NCBI RefSeq assembly: GCF_030704535.1
Contig: NC_081817.1
Location: forward strand, 3,239,001 to 3,303,000
Source of the DNA: Vitis vinifera
Lineage: Eukaryota > Streptophyta > Magnoliopsida > Vitales > Vitaceae
Direction of reading: 5' to 3'
DNA length: 64,000 nucleotides
The notes below the pieces were generated by a model. It saw nothing but the letters and a program-made list of their open reading frames with translations. It had not been told where the DNA came from and ran no database searches. Below are positions 43,441 to 57,303 of this stretch, one piece after another; positions within the stretch are counted from its first letter, which is position 1, and every line of letters starts with the position of its first letter. The translations under genes and the position numbers were made by a program.

Positions 43441-45899
43441 GGACTTTTGATAAGAATACGGTAAATTTAAAAAATTATTCTTAATTACGGTAGTAGGAAA
43501 AGTAAAAATCTATGATAGTTTTTGCCAAGTAGGAAAGAGAAATAACAAAAAAAAAATCACTGAAAAAATCGTCTTTTGAAAAGACGATTTCCACTCAAAA
43601 TATTTAAGTGGAAATCGTCTCTTCAAAAGACGATTTCCCTTTAAAATAAAAAATAAAAAAAAATCTCAAATGGAAATCGTCTCTTTTCCCTTAAAAAAAA
43701 TTCAAAATAATAATAATAATAATAAAATTAAATTAATATATATATATATTCAAAATGGAAATCCTCTCTTCAAGAGATGATTTCCATTTGAATTGTTTTT
43801 TTATTTTTTATTTATTTTATTATTATTTTTTAATTTTATTTTTTTAGGATTTTTTTTTTTTGAATTTTTTTTAAGGAAACCATCTCTTAAAATTTTATTT
43901 TTTTAAAATTTAAAAAAAAAAATTAAAGAGACAATTTCCCTTAAAAAAATTTCAAAAAAAATTCAAATGGAAATCATCTCTTGAAGAGACCATTTCCATT
44001 TGGATTTTTTAATTTTTATTTTGAATTTTTTTTTTAATATTTTTTGTAATTCAATTAATTACAACTAATCAAATTAATTTTATTTGATATTATTTTTTAT
44101 TTATAAGATAAATAATATTTATCTATTTTTTTATGTGAAAAATGATTTTATAAAAACAATTGTTATTAATTTATTAAATAATTATTTATAAATAAATAAT
44201 CTTATTTTGTTTTAATTTTCAAATAAATTTTATTATATAAATTTTAAAATAAACAAATAAAAGTAAACTAATAACCAATAAAAATAAAAGTTAGTATGCA
44301 TCATCAATACAAATAGATAAATTAAAAAAATTCAAATGGAAGAGACGGTTTCCCTTAAAAAAAACAATTCTTGAAGAGACGATTTCCAATTTTGAATTGT
44401 TTTTTTTTTTAATTTTTTTTAAAATTCTTTTTTAGGATTTTTTTTTTTTTGAAATTTTTTTTTTTAGGGAAACCATCTCTTAAAAAAAATTAAATTTTTT
44501 TTTTTAATTTTGAGAATTATTTTTTTTTTAAGAGATGGTTTCCCTTAAAAAAAATTTAAATAAAAAAATTTCCAATTTTGACTGTTTGCTACCCTTAAAA
44601 TTTTTTTTAATTTATCTATTTGTATTGATGATGCATACTAACTTTTATTTTTATTGGTTGTTAATTTACTTTTATTAGTTTATTTTAAAATTTATATAAT
44701 AAAATTTATTTGAAATTTAAAACAAAATAAGATTATTTATTTATAAATAATTATTTAATAAATTAATAACAATTGTTTTTATAAAATCATTTTTCACATA
44801 AAAAAAATAGATAAATATTATTTATCTTATAAATAAAAAACAATATCAAACTAAATTAATTTGATTAGTGGTAATTAATTGAATTACAAAAAAAAATTCA
44901 AAAAAAAAGAGACGATTTCCATTTGAAATTTCTTTTTATTTTTTTTTATTAAATTTTTTAAAGGGAAATCGTCTCTTAATTTAAAAAAAAATAAAATTTA
45001 AGAGATGGTTTCCTTAAAAAAAAAATTCAAAAAAAAATCCTAAAAAAAATTTTAAAAATAAAATTTTAAAAATAATAATAAAATAAATAAATAAATAAAT
45101 AATAAAAAAACAATTCAAATGGAAATTGTCTCTTAAGAGACAATTTCCATTTTGAATTTTTTTTTTAAATTTTATTTTATTATTTTAATTTTTTTTAAGG
45201 GAAATCATCTCTTTAAGAGATGATTTCCATTAAAAATTTTTTTTTAAAATTTAAAAAAAAAATTAAGAGATGGTTTCCTTAAAAAAAATTCAAAAAAAAT
45301 CCTAAAATATATATATATATATATATATATTAAAAAAAAAAATAATAAAATAAATAAATAATAAATAAAAGCAATTCAAATGGAAATCGTCTCTTCAAGA
45401 GACGATTTCCATTAAAAAAAAAATTTATCTAAAAAATTTTTTTAAGGGAAATTGTCTCTTTAAATTTTTTTAAATTTAAAAAAAAAAATTAAGAGATAGT
45501 TTCCTTAAAAAAAATTCAAAAAAAATCCTAAAAAATATATATATATTAAAAATAATAATAAATAAATAAAACAATTCAAATGGAAAATTTTATTTTATTA
45601 TTATTTGAATTTAATAAAAAAAAAATTTTAAGAGAAATCGTTTTGAAGAGACGATTTCCATTTGAGATTTTTTTTAAAAAAATTTTTTTAAAAAAAATTG
45701 TCTCGAAGAAACGATTTCCACTTAAATATCATTATTTTGAGTGAAAATCATCTTTTCAAAAGACGATTCTTTGAGTGTTTTTTTTTTTTTTTTTTCTCTT
45801 TCCAATTTGGCAAAAACTACCGTAGATTTGGAATTGCTTTTCCTACTACCGTAATTTAAGAATAATTTTTTTAATTTACCGTACTCTTATCAAAAGTCC
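43441..45899. mobile_element. Non-autonomous foldback DNA transposon of nested palindromes, probably Mutator-like
   Basis: A 2459-bp element bounded by inverted termini starting GGACTTTTGATAAG, similar over about 105 bases at each end (43441-43545 and 45795-45899). It is flanked by the 10-bp duplication TCGCTAAAAG. A second, inner pair of inverted arms lies at 44046-44323 and 44609-44887. The rest is AT-rich filler carrying more than twenty copies of GGAAATCGTCTCTT or its complement, many joined head to head as small perfect or near-perfect hairpins (examples near 43612, 43756, 43967, 45115, 45199 and 45376). There is no open frame for a transposase. The 9-11 base target duplication and long termini suggest a Mutator-like family; the family is inference. 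A transcript would fold into a long double-stranded hairpin. Confidence 0.9.
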
Positions 45900-45909
45900 T
45901 CGCTAAAAG
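45900..45909. repeat. Right target-site duplication of the foldback element
   Basis: TCGCTAAAAG, equal to 43431-43440. Confidence 0.85.
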
Positions 45910-46426
45910 GGTACTTCACACAAGACTAGGTGCACTCGTACTTGCAATGCTGGACCCACCTTCATTGTTTTACCAGCACCTTATATATAACATAGACTTG
46001 GCCTCCACTGTTTGCTGGATTCTATGCCTACTAACAAACCCAAGCATCATGCAAAAGGTGAATGTATCAGCACATGATTGACTTCTCTCCTCTTTTAAAA
46101 AAGTATGAAGCAAACTGGGGGCACCGTTCCCATTGAAATGGTAAGGTTCAAGCAACGACATGATAATTAAAATTAACGTGATCCCTTCCTAGCAGAAACA
46201 AGGAAAAACTTTGAAGAACAATGTCAATAGACTACGAGCATTGGTGTTTGACAGCAGCAGAAATGACATGAGGATGATATTGGTAGATATATGTGGTAAT
46301 ATTTGACAACAGCATAAAAAGGCATGAGGGCATGAACTGCCAGAGTTCAGCAGTCTGTCTAAATTGTTAAGTATTTAATGTCATCCCAGGTCCAAGGCAT
46401 TTCTTAATGTGGTATCACCAAAATAA
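45910..46426. other. 3' flank of ARP5
   Basis: No gene is seen. The ARP5 3' UTR should fill the part next to 46426. Confidence 0.5.
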
Positions 46427-49400
46427 TCATAGTGTGTACCTCAATGTATATCTACGAAGCCAATCTTCACCCTTTTCATAGTAGTCTGTCTTACTGAATG
46501 TTTGCCCTGGAAATTGCAAGGATGCAGCATAAACAGCTGCACCACGCCACGCATCAAGAACTGGATCTGATGCTCTGACCACTCTTATTGGTGATCCACA
46601 AGGACGAATCATCCGGATTCCAGCTTCTAAACGCTCACGAATACCAGGGAAGAGACAGCTCCCACCAGTTAGAAGGATCGAATTGGTCATTCGCTCGTTT
46701 AAACCTTGGCTCCTAGATGGCAACCTCCTTATTGAAACCCCAGCCATCTCATCCACACCTACCTGGTCCACCCCTACTAAATTGGGATGAAATAGAATTT
46801 CTGGGCACCGGAATCTTTCAACACCAAACACAATCTGGAAATCTTCCTTGCTGAGAGGACGGAAAGATGGGACTTCAACAACAGGTTGAAAGGGTACTAA
46901 TTCTGATTTGGAAACAAAATTTGGATCTATGTCCTGATACAATGAAGATCAAGAAATTGATAACCAGCCCATATCCAAAAGTAACCTATAGCTAAGAAGG
47001 ATAAAAATTATTGAGTACCAGATCAAAATAGTAGAATGAATAACTGACCTGGAGCCTAGAGGAGATACGGGCCAGCTCTGCCTCATATGCATCTGGTCCC
47101 TCTTCGTCCTCATCATTATCTTTGCTCATCAGTTTGTAAAGTTGCCAATCTTCATCTCTGGCACCAAAAGTATCCTCACCTTTTCCTCGATCAAATGCTG
47201 CCGTTGTTAAGAGGCGCATTCTTTCTTTCTGGGCAGCATTTAATCTCTCACCACGACCAACACCTCCAGATAAATTATGATTTCCATTTGTGTGGTTTCC
47301 ATTTGTCTTGTGCCGTTTCCGCTGCTCAACTTTTTCAGAAAGTTCTCTGTGTTTAGCACGTAGCTGCTCCAAATAAAGTTCTGGGTTCTCCCTACATTTA
47401 AAAGAAAAATTAATTAATGAACAAGAGAAGGAACAAGCCTGTAAACCAAAATAAGTAGTGTGTACAATATCTTCCAAAACATACTAAGACCATTTTCATA
47501 GATCCAGGGCATCCACATCTGACAGCAAAAAATGCAGAGGCAATAGCAGATGCCCCACAAAATACCAAAAACAACTGACCACTAAACAAAGGGTCCACAA
47601 CATATTGGTTGGAAAACTTTGATGAACTATGCAACATACAAGCGTTTCTCTTCATCTTGTTGATTTTGCCTTTCTCGTTCTAATTCTTCTTCAAAGCGTT
47701 TCTGTTTAGCTCGCTGACGACCCTCAGACGTGGTCTTGAGAAACAACTGCTTCTTCTTTTCCTTGAGCTGTCAAGAGACCATAACCAAGAGTAGATATAT
47801 CATCATTGACAAGAGCTTTGAATTGGTTGATATTATTCCAATCATGATATTGCATTCTCACACCCACAGCGCTCCTCAGCATATCATTCAGAAGGTTTTA
47901 TAAGCAATCTAGCCCAAAATTATGTGGAAGAAAAAACATCTGAAAACTATCTCATGTATGAGAGGCAAAAGAATATATACAATTACAACTTTATAAAGGT
48001 CTTTGGCTAACCAAGATGCTTGGGGAAAAAAATATGTCAATTTTTTTGTGTCAGTAATAAAATGGGGAAGCATATAATCAGTCATTGAGTATAAAGGCCT
48101 ACCTGCTCTGGGGTCAGCATGTTGTCGGAGATATTGATAAGAGGATACTTTTCAGCTGCAGAGGGATCAACCTTCTCCTCAGTTTCAGCTTGTTCACCCT
48201 TTGGTTCACCTTTTGCTTTTCGTAAAGACTGCATTACTTTTGCACGAGAAGATTCTATTTCCTGCTTAGAGACATAGCCAGTCTCCGCCAAGAAACATGC
48301 AATGTCTTTCTCTTCTACATTTCCAAGCTGCTGAAGAAGAAATTCCAAACCTTGAAGTTCATTTTCTAGTTCATTTATCCTTGAAGATCTCTTTGCCTCA
48401 GCCATTTCCCGCAATCGTTGACCTTGTCTTTCCTTTATAGCTGCCTTTCTCGCAATCTCTTCTTCTGAAGGTAGACCCTCAACTGGAGGTGGAACCCATG
48501 GGAGTTGCCAACACCTGGTTTTATCTTCAGCTTCCTTGCCCCCTTTCTGTCATAGAATTACAATGGATCACCTTCAGGGATGATTGGCAAAGAAAATGAC
48601 TGGAGGAAGAACCAAGTTAGTACCTGAAATAATCGAGCTTCTGAAGCATAATCCGTTGCAATATAACAGTGCTCCATCTTCAAGTCTTCAACCTTTTCCC
48701 ATGTAATTCTAGACCTGTTAAAAGTGTTTTTAAAAAACACAATTAGAAGTTGAAACATAGAAAGGTCACCTTTGACAGAAGCAAGAAACAAATATGGGTA
48801 TGCTCACATGTGATGAGGGTATTTGAGTGAAAGAAGTTGCTTCAAGTAATCACTGACATGGAACCCACCAATATTTGTTCGGCAGCATGCTTTATAAACA
48901 GGCTCGCCATCAACAAACTGGAAGCAACAAACATCACTATCATAACCACCATCATCATCATCGTTCACAAGGATTACTACAAAACAGTCTTTGACTATAT
49001 GTTTTATCCAGTATATCAATTTTATTTCATCCACGAAATATATAAATGGGAATTGTATATTATTTCAATACAAAAAATGGCATATAGATAGATTTAACTT
49101 GGCATTCATGCAAACCCTAGAAAGTAGAATTAGAAATTGACACTGTAGAGTATCTCTTCTTTTGCTGATGATAGGGTAAAGGTACAAAACCCACAGGAAA
49201 TTGATAATCCAAATTTATGCATATGAACACATATAGAAGTGTGATAAGAAATACACAAATTGTGAATGCACTGTTTCATTTCATCTGGCCAATGTAAAAG
49301 TCCTACTAACAGCACATCCATCAATAACAGATAGTGAAAATCAAAAGATCTTCAGCTAATTTAGCAACTGTAACTTAGGTCAACCCCTGCAAGTTTTAAT

Positions 49401-52400
49401 CTGGCACATGTGGTTATCTCCATCAATATAGTACACATTACAATTCTTTAAAAGATCATAAAGGGCATCATACCCTCCTAGTACCTTGCCTTGCTTCAAC
49501 TATGGTTATCATGTTGCATTAATCCTCCCCTTTCCCTTCTTTTTCTTCAGAGAAAAATTCTTTTTCCCCCTTATATTTCTTTTTTTCATTAGTCTCCCTT
49601 TCTTTCACAGTAAAAGGAGCCAAGTAAAAGCAATCAAGCATAAAAACTTGTATCTCAGGTCTTAGGGAGTAAAATACCTGAAGATGTATTGTTTTAATGG
49701 TAACAGTAGATGGATAGGGCAAACTACTTCTCCTTTCTTTTGGCACAACTCAGGTTACATCTACCTGTCCAGTGTGCCCTTAAATCAAGACACCCTTGGT
49801 TCTTCAGAAGCCTGTCCACTTTACAGAGAAGCTGACTAGGCCTTTGGTTGTCATGACCTACGTCACCTACCTCTGCTCATTCCTGGTTATCTCTCCATGT
49901 TTTGTGGGTGGGTACTAATCTTCCTGAGTTTTCAGTGTCCAAAAATGGGGAGGATTTACAAGGAATTTCTTCTTGATAATTAAATTCAGTTGGCAAATCC
50001 AAAACCTCTGGTACCATCCATCTTTGTCAAAAAGGTCCAGTTGGAAATCTCAACTCTGACTCTGAAAATAGAAGTTGGTTCAGACTTCTTCCCAATTGTA
50101 AGAACATCTAAGACCAAATTTCACAAGGCTTACAGTGTGAAAGTTAGTGCTGCAACTCGGAAGGATGGAATTAGGTTGAAGGCCAGCCCAAGCTTAACTC
50201 CATCCTACCATAATTGCAACTTTTCAACCTGAGCTTGGGTTAGGTCAGGTTGATCAGACAGGTTAGATTACTCAGTGCTTCCTTTTACAAATCTACTCAG
50301 TGTTCCTTAATACCTCCATCACAGCCTCAATTCATCAGACATACTGCAGGATCTTGTTTGACAAACTAATTCATCAATAGTGGGGTGTTGACATAAGTTA
50401 TAAAAGCAATATAGAAACTTAGAATGAACAATGAAATTTATCACAATTTTATATAGAAGAAACAATAGGAATCATGTAAATTTGGGTTTGTTATCATATT
50501 TATAGCTACTAAGAATTTTAAATGCAATAGAAATCTCTCATAACTTAAAATTTTTGCATTATCCTTGATAAAATAAAATAAAATATAAAAAATAAAAATT
50601 GCTACCTCACAAGTATATAGTCAAATTACATGGAAATATTTGAAATGATAACACATGTATTATATTAGTAGAACAATGCCTTGAACCCAAGCCCAACCCA
50701 ATTTGAGGTCACATTAACCCTGCTCAACACAAGATTTCCTCTTTAAGGTGGGTGGAATTTGAGTCATGTTGAAGCCGTCCAATTTGAAATCCTAGTGGCA
50801 ACCAGGCATACAAGAATCATGAAAACATATTGATCTTACATCTAAAGTGTTTTACAGCATTAAAACATTTTACAGTGTAAAAGTTTTACATCTAAATATA
50901 TAAAGCCTCATGAAACTTATGTATCACTCATACATGCAGCAAAAGTAAGGAAAAACATAAAGAGAATAAAAAAGGTTAACGCCTGAATGCTACATAAAAT
51001 GAAAAGGTCGTGTCTTAGGAACAACAACAACAATAATAACTTATGAGACTTGTCAAAGAACAATATAAGCAGGAAACAGCTATGACGAGGTCATCCTTTG
51101 ACTATTTGCACTTACTATCATGACAAGCTATTATACTTGTTCCAAACAGTTAATCCTAACCACCTCCATTGTGGGAATATCCCATCACTATAGTAAATAT
51201 CAAGGTTAGTAAGACGTACTGGGATAACATGAGTAGTGGTAAATCCTGGGCACACCACAAGACCATCTTTATCACAAATCCCAAGCTGCTGGTTATATTT
51301 ATAACTGAATGCAGCATCAACACCAAATGCTGTGATCTCAGGAAAAAGAAAGAAAGGAAATTAGGATATGTGAAAAGAGAGCCAAAAAAATTAAAAAAAG
51401 AAAAGGGAAATATACATGGCCAGAGCCATGCAAATAATTTTATTTTCAACACACATATCTCATGCACCAAATAAAGAGGGCAACAGATATAGCTAAATGA
51501 TCAGGCCTAACCAATTAGAACCAAACATGTGACCAATTTATGGTCTAGAAGAAGCACAAGGAAGACCATGCATCTGCTAGATGATTATTGAGACAGCTCA
51601 TCCTATATACTCAATCAGTAAGTTTATAAAATCTAAACTTTTTAATACAATTGAAAATCAGTGCTCATACCTACTGATGGAACTCCATAAGTTTCAAAAA
51701 GAAGCTCTGCCATTTTACTGCGAGACTGAACTGGGTTGCATACACATTCTGTAATCAGGACAGGATGATCAACCTGTTCTGCCCTCAAATGAACACAGTA
51801 AAAACAAAAAAAATCTTGTCAACTTAATACCGAGCAGAAACTTTAAGTATCCAACATGAAGAAATTGACATTAAAAACTGTCCAAAATCAATATAGCAAC
51901 ATAAGTAAGAGTATGGTAATAGATGTCATGCCTGTATCAGAAGGACATTTGGATGGCAATTTGATACATACAGTTCAATTTTGCTTTCCCTAGCCTTTAA
52001 GATGATTTGGTTTCCCAACATTTTATAATGAAGAAGGTGATCATGAGAGTGTGCCATCATGTCTCCCAACTAATTCTTTCCTTAAATCAGCATCATTAAG
52101 ACAGGCATGGATACAAACACCCCTATGGATGTAACACTGCTATAAATGCAGACACCACCTCATCATGAAATGCCAGATATTGATCAGCTTTTCAATTCGA
52201 GGCCAAAAGACCATACCAAATGGGGCTCGGCCCTTAAATTGAGGGCCATGCCCAAACCTAGGGAGGTTTAGGCTGGGCCCAGACCCAAAATGTGTAGGCT
52301 GAGTTTTAGGACATTTTACTCCCCTATTTATCTTCATTAGAAGGAAAGTGCCTTCTTCCTTTACAAGTTAAATTGTTTATAGCTACTTATACTAGATGTA

Positions 52401-55400
52401 AGACTGGTTAATTGACTATGAACTGCTAGCTTATATAAGACATTTTTACTTAAGAAGGAAGTACTTGCTTTGTTACAAAGCAACCTAAGCAATAAAAGGA
52501 TGTAAGGGATCTCATGGAAAAATATGCTAGAATTAAATTAAGTGCTTTGACTTTTTGTAGCATGTCAAATTCTCTGAAAGAGCAATTCCTAATGGAACCT
52601 TAGGTGCCGATTCCTTGTTTTACCTTATTACCTTAATGACCTTTTGTTGTCCCTTTTTTCCATCATCACCAACTAATTTCCTTCCACCATTGATTGAAGA
52701 ATTAAACTTACTGCTACCATCTCCATGGAACAACCTATCATGCATAAACTTAAATCTCATGATCTCAGCCTTTACTGCATCAAGGCAGTTCCCAAACTCC
52801 AATATTTTCTGAAGATGAATCTTTTTTAATCCACTATACATAAATAAAAAAGGGTCAAATTATAAACTATTTGATAGCCCTATCCTACCTCAGTAGCGTA
52901 CTTCAGTCCAGAGATATACTTGCAAACCATAAAATTTCAACATATTTGCAAGGAATCCAAAAGGTAAGTCTTTTTAGAATGAAAAATGCACTGTATTAAG
53001 AGATTATATTAATCAATGCAATAAAAACCAAAACCAGAAACAATGCTAAAGAAAAATTTAGCAGAAACAGAAACTGCTGAACAGACCCGGTCAAGTGCAA
53101 AAAAAAAAAAAAAAATTGATGCCTAGGCATTGGATAAATATTCTTTTAGCAATAAAACATCAAAATGAAAAGAAACTGTCAGTTTTTTTCTGTACCTGTG
53201 ATCCATCTGCGCCCATGCGCTCAAACCCGTAGTCAAGAATCTGCAATAGGCAGGATATAATGTGTGAGGCTACTAGACCTATACTATTGATTACTTTATT
53301 AGCAACACACAGACACCAGGAAGCACACATGCAAAAATAATCAATGTCTCATATGCTCCTGATCCTCCATCGCAAATTGACTTATGCATAATTTATGTAA
53401 AATTGCGAAGCACAAAAAATCCAACCTTTGAAAAGAAAAGGAAAAGATATCTTTGAAAAGCACTAAATTATCAGAGCAGTTGGCATGCAGTAGACTTCTA
53501 TTTTTCTTCAACAAATACATTTCGCAAGGTTGCAAATCAACCTTCCAATGCTATGCCTTACAACAAATGCAAGGGAGAAAATAATAGCAACGTTTCTAGA
53601 TTGTTAAATTTTATGTCCTGGATCTGATGTTCCACAATTAGGGTGGTTTGTCCAGATTGCAAATGGATTAAAGTTTTATGGTAAAACTTTCTACTCTCCG
53701 ATGTTCATTTTCTTTTTAGTAGATATTTTCCTTTCTTGTTTATTTGGGTGAGCGCCTGACAATTCAAAGTTGTACGGAAAATGGTGAGACAATAGAAAGC
53801 CTAGATAAATCAGGAACTCCTTACAGATATGTTTGGTTCCTAGAAAATTTGAGGGAAAATGTGGGGGAAAGAAAATAGAGAGAATAAATAGAAGGAAAGA
53901 AAAAGTGAAGGAAAATAAAAAATAAATTTAAAGTTAAAAAATTATTTTTATATGCACGATACTTCAAATTTTTCATTATTTTTTTTTCCATATAAAGAGT
54001 AAATAATCTAAGAATGCATAAGTTTGTAACTAAATTTAAATATATTTGATTTTCTTTTGGATTTTCCATAGCAAAACCAAATATAAGAAAATTATTTTCC
54101 TTGTTAGTATCTTTTGTCTCTCCATAGTACTTTCCTAGAACCAAACATAGAATATACATCCAAAAGTAGAATTAGGATCGAGATGGGCAGATAATTGCAG
54201 GGGATAGAAAAATTCAAAACAAATTAGCACACTGAGAACATGAGAACAGTCATGTGATTAAGTAGTCAGAATTAGATACTAAAACGAACTTACATATTCC
54301 ATTATTTCAAATTGATAAACGACATTGCTGTCAAAAGCCGAGCGAGGTGATGAGCGCGTGCAGTCAAAGTATTTCATCAATGCAGGATCATGGTCACCAA
54401 CGATTGTTACAGTTTCACCTACATATGATAAAATATGAATCAGTTCAATCAACAGCCACAAAATGCTTTACTTCATAACTTTTAATGTATAAGATGTATT
54501 AACTTTTTCATTCATGAAAAAAGAAAGCTTGAACCAGGTGGATGGAATTTATTCAACTGTAAGTCTGTAACAATATCAGACCACCCACACTACCAGTTAT
54601 GACGTCCAAAAACATATCAGCCCATGGCACGTTACACCACAAAAATGGAAATTCAGAATCTTAGCTACAATCTTAGGTTCTAAACAATCTTTACTTCTAC
54701 ACAAGTAAAAAGACACACCCAAAGAGAATGCTTAGACTAAAAAAATAGACCCTCATATCTGTTTCAAAATCATTGAAAAACAGGGAAACTAGCAGAAAAT
54801 GCACACTATAATCCGTCTCAAACCACTAAGAAATAATAGCAAATGGCAAAAATGTTAGACCCCATGAGAGCTTTATGGTAGGAATGGACCTACAAAAGGT
54901 CCTTACTGTTACACAGAGAGAAATGAGATGTTTCCAAGTTAAAAGCGTTTGCATTATGCAAATACTGCGGTAAAATTCTCCCTTGATTATATGCTTCTTT
55001 TGCATCATGGGAAGTTTGAGGAAAAAAATAAGGAAGCAAAGAAGGAGGAGAGAGAAAGGGAAAGAAAGCAAAAAATAGGTTTAAGCTCAATAAATATTTT
55101 TTCCCATAATCTCTGATTTTATTCCTGTTTTAAATAGAGAATGAAAATTTAAAAATGCATAAATTTTTAAATAATTTCAGTTTTTTAATTTACTTTTGTA
55201 TTTTTCATGTCAAGCAAATAAGAGAATTTGGGATTCCTCCCTCTCTTTTTTTTCTCTCTTTTTTTCCCCTTTCTTTATTACTTTGCAAGATCTATGAACA
55301 GGGAATATTTTCTTCTTCTTGTGGAGGCATTAATTGGAAATATAGGGTTTATTTAGGAACATTTTCAAAAATAGTTTTTAAGAAGAGCTCTTAAATTAAT

Positions 55401-56381
55401 TCTCAATTGTTTTCAAAAACAAAGTCTAAAAACAAAGTTATGTTGGAAAACTTAAATATGAAAAACAGTTTTTTGGGCTTATTCACAATAAAAATACTAA
55501 GCATTTAAGTAAAATGCAAAAGTTTTTATAGCGTTATCTATATTTTCAATTGTTGCTCATAACACTACAAAAGCAGCTGAAAAACACCTAAAATTTATCT
55601 TAAAAAACTTCATAAGAATTGTTTTCTGTCAGAAGTTTGCCAGCCGTGTTTCCTAAGTTAGAAAGTTGTTTCCAAGAACAATTTCCAAATAGAACCATGG
55701 TCACTAATGAGAAATGAAAGGTAACACTAAAACCAGTAGGCAACCAGAAGTGTAAGCAAAGATGGTTTGGTAATTGGGAAAGGAAAGAATTATTGCAAAC
55801 TATCGAATTCCTTTATAAAAAGAAGACAGAATGCAATCTATGCCATCCAGTTTTCCCCTTTTTTTATCTTTTATTTTTTATTTAAGGACGGGGGTGTGGA
55901 TTGGGAAATTTCTTTAAACTAGCTGTTTGTTTGGTTCCCGTGAAAATTAAGTAAGAATAAAATAAAATACTAAATCACATGTTTGTTGTGGTTTTTTTTG
56001 CTTCTAGGAGCCGTTTCTAAACAGAATTTACTCATTCGTCTTTTCCAATATTTTCCCAGGAACCAAACGGGAAAATAAGTACACAAAAAAAGTAAAATAG
56101 GAAACCGAAGAATAATCGCGTACCAGTAGCTTTGTGACGCGGCCTCTGAACGATGTTGCGGAAGATGATGCGCGGGTCAGTCTCTCCTGCCCATCTGAAC
56201 CAAATATCAAACGTTCCCAGATTACAAATACATTCAATTAAAAAGAAAAAAAGAAGTGTGTGACTCTGTGTAGGGTATACCCAATTCGGAAATTGGATCC
56301 ACCATTATCTATGACAATGGGGCAGTTGGAAGAGAAGAGTGTGTAATCGGACTGGAGACTTGTTTGGGAAACGAAGGGCAT
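46427..56381 (-). CDS. ARP5: Actin-related protein 5, INO80 chromatin-remodelling subunit
   Basis: Twelve exons on the minus strand: 56281-56381, 56124-56194, 54294-54418, 53196-53240, 51671-51773, 51220-51329, 48808-48917, 48624-48714, 48103-48546, 47640-47767, 47049-47391, 46427-46933. They give 725 residues, almost the length I recall for Arabidopsis ARP5 (about 724). All junctions are GT-AG and keep the frame. The actin fold starts with PIVIDNGGSNFRIGWAGE (about 20-37). The second phosphate-type loop is seen as LVVCPGFTTTHVIP (about 172-185) and the C-terminal half has NSILLTGGSCLFPG (about 641-654). Between them, about 250-560, is the large charged helical insertion typical of ARP5 (for example ERQGQRLREMAEAKRSSRIN). 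ARP5 works with IES6 in the INO80 complex in the nucleus, for nucleosome sliding, DNA repair and growth. Introns of 1-2.3 kb contain small transposons. Confidence 0.96.
48918..51219 (-). other. ARP5 intron 6
   Basis: A 2.3-kb intron without coding signal. Around 49980-50300 and 50680-50800 it contains words rich in GCCCAA and TTGGGTTAGG that look like old transposon debris, which I cannot name. Confidence 0.6.
53828..54149. mobile_element. MITE in ARP5 intron 3, about 320 bp
   Basis: Ends are inverted: left TATGTTTGGTTCCTAG, right reads TATGTTTGGTTCTAGG in reverse complement. The inside is AT-rich and non-coding. The target duplication is unclear, so the superfamily is left open. Confidence 0.65.
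55345..55696. mobile_element. Possible second MITE in ARP5 intron 2, about 350 bp
   Basis: Left end GGTTTATTTAGGAACATTTTC and right end (reverse complement) GGTTCTATTTGGAAATTG are related. Similar ends occur near 35513, and a related stretch lies near 37800 in the FtsJ intron. Boundaries are approximate. Confidence 0.45.
55929..56068. mobile_element. Small MITE in ARP5 intron 2, about 140 bp
   Basis: Left GTTTGGTTCCCGTGAAAA, right in reverse complement GTTTGGTTCCTGGGAAAA. It lies 55 bases from exon 2. The ends resemble those of the element at 53828-54149, so both may be one family. Confidence 0.6.
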
Positions 56382-57303
56382 TTTCTTTCTTTATCTCCGT
56401 GGAACGACACTGGGGTTTTGAGGTTCAACTGTCCTCTGCTTTTGCCCTGGATTAAGGGCAACTCGAACCGTGCTGAACCGGATTGTTTAAACCGCTGAGT
56501 CGAACCGGGTTTCGCAATGATTTTAGTACATTCTTTCAAGCTCCAAGATTATACCTACCACAAAATAAATCTATAAAATATATTTCATTAAAAAACTGCA
56601 AAAAAAAAATGTTGCGACCATGAAAGCTTTATTGCAATCGAACATAAAAATAAAATAATCAACATAAATGGTACCTTAACGTAATTCACCCAATCATATC
56701 TACGTTAATGGATGAAAGAAAATCATTTCACTATATAATAAAAAATATTACAGATATCAAAACCAGAACATTACAAATAATATAATTAGATATAACATTG
56801 AATTCTCGAAATATTCTATATTTCCTCATTTTTCGTATCTCTACCCTACTGTTAACTCTCTCGCTATATTGGATATCTCTCAATATTTCTCACATCTTTA
56901 TTGATCTTGTATAATCTTTATAAACTCATTTTAATCTCATAATCTCTAACAACCTTTCTTATTCTATAAAAAAAAAATATATAATATTACAATAATATAT
57001 CAACTTGTAAATATTATATATAATATTTTTTATAAAAAAGAAATGTATACTAATTAAGAATTTGTAAACAAAATAAAAAATAAAAAATAAAAAATCTTAA
57101 TAAAGCACTTATTAAGGAGCGCTCATGGGCCGTTTTATATGATGCCAGCCCATTTCACTAATTGAACAGCGAAGAAAAGTTGGGCCATCCAGAGGCCTAC
57201 CTGGTTGCATGAAATAAGGTTTATTGGGTTTAAGCCGACACATCTTTACAAGGAAATATGAGTCCAACAGGTCGGAGAAAAGAATGTGTCAACTTTTCAA
57301 CTG

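Noticed and set aside
46992-47477. ARP5 exon 11 read with extensions on both sides
   Set aside because: The extra residues are intron sequence; clear splice sites at 47049 and 47391 keep the family frame.
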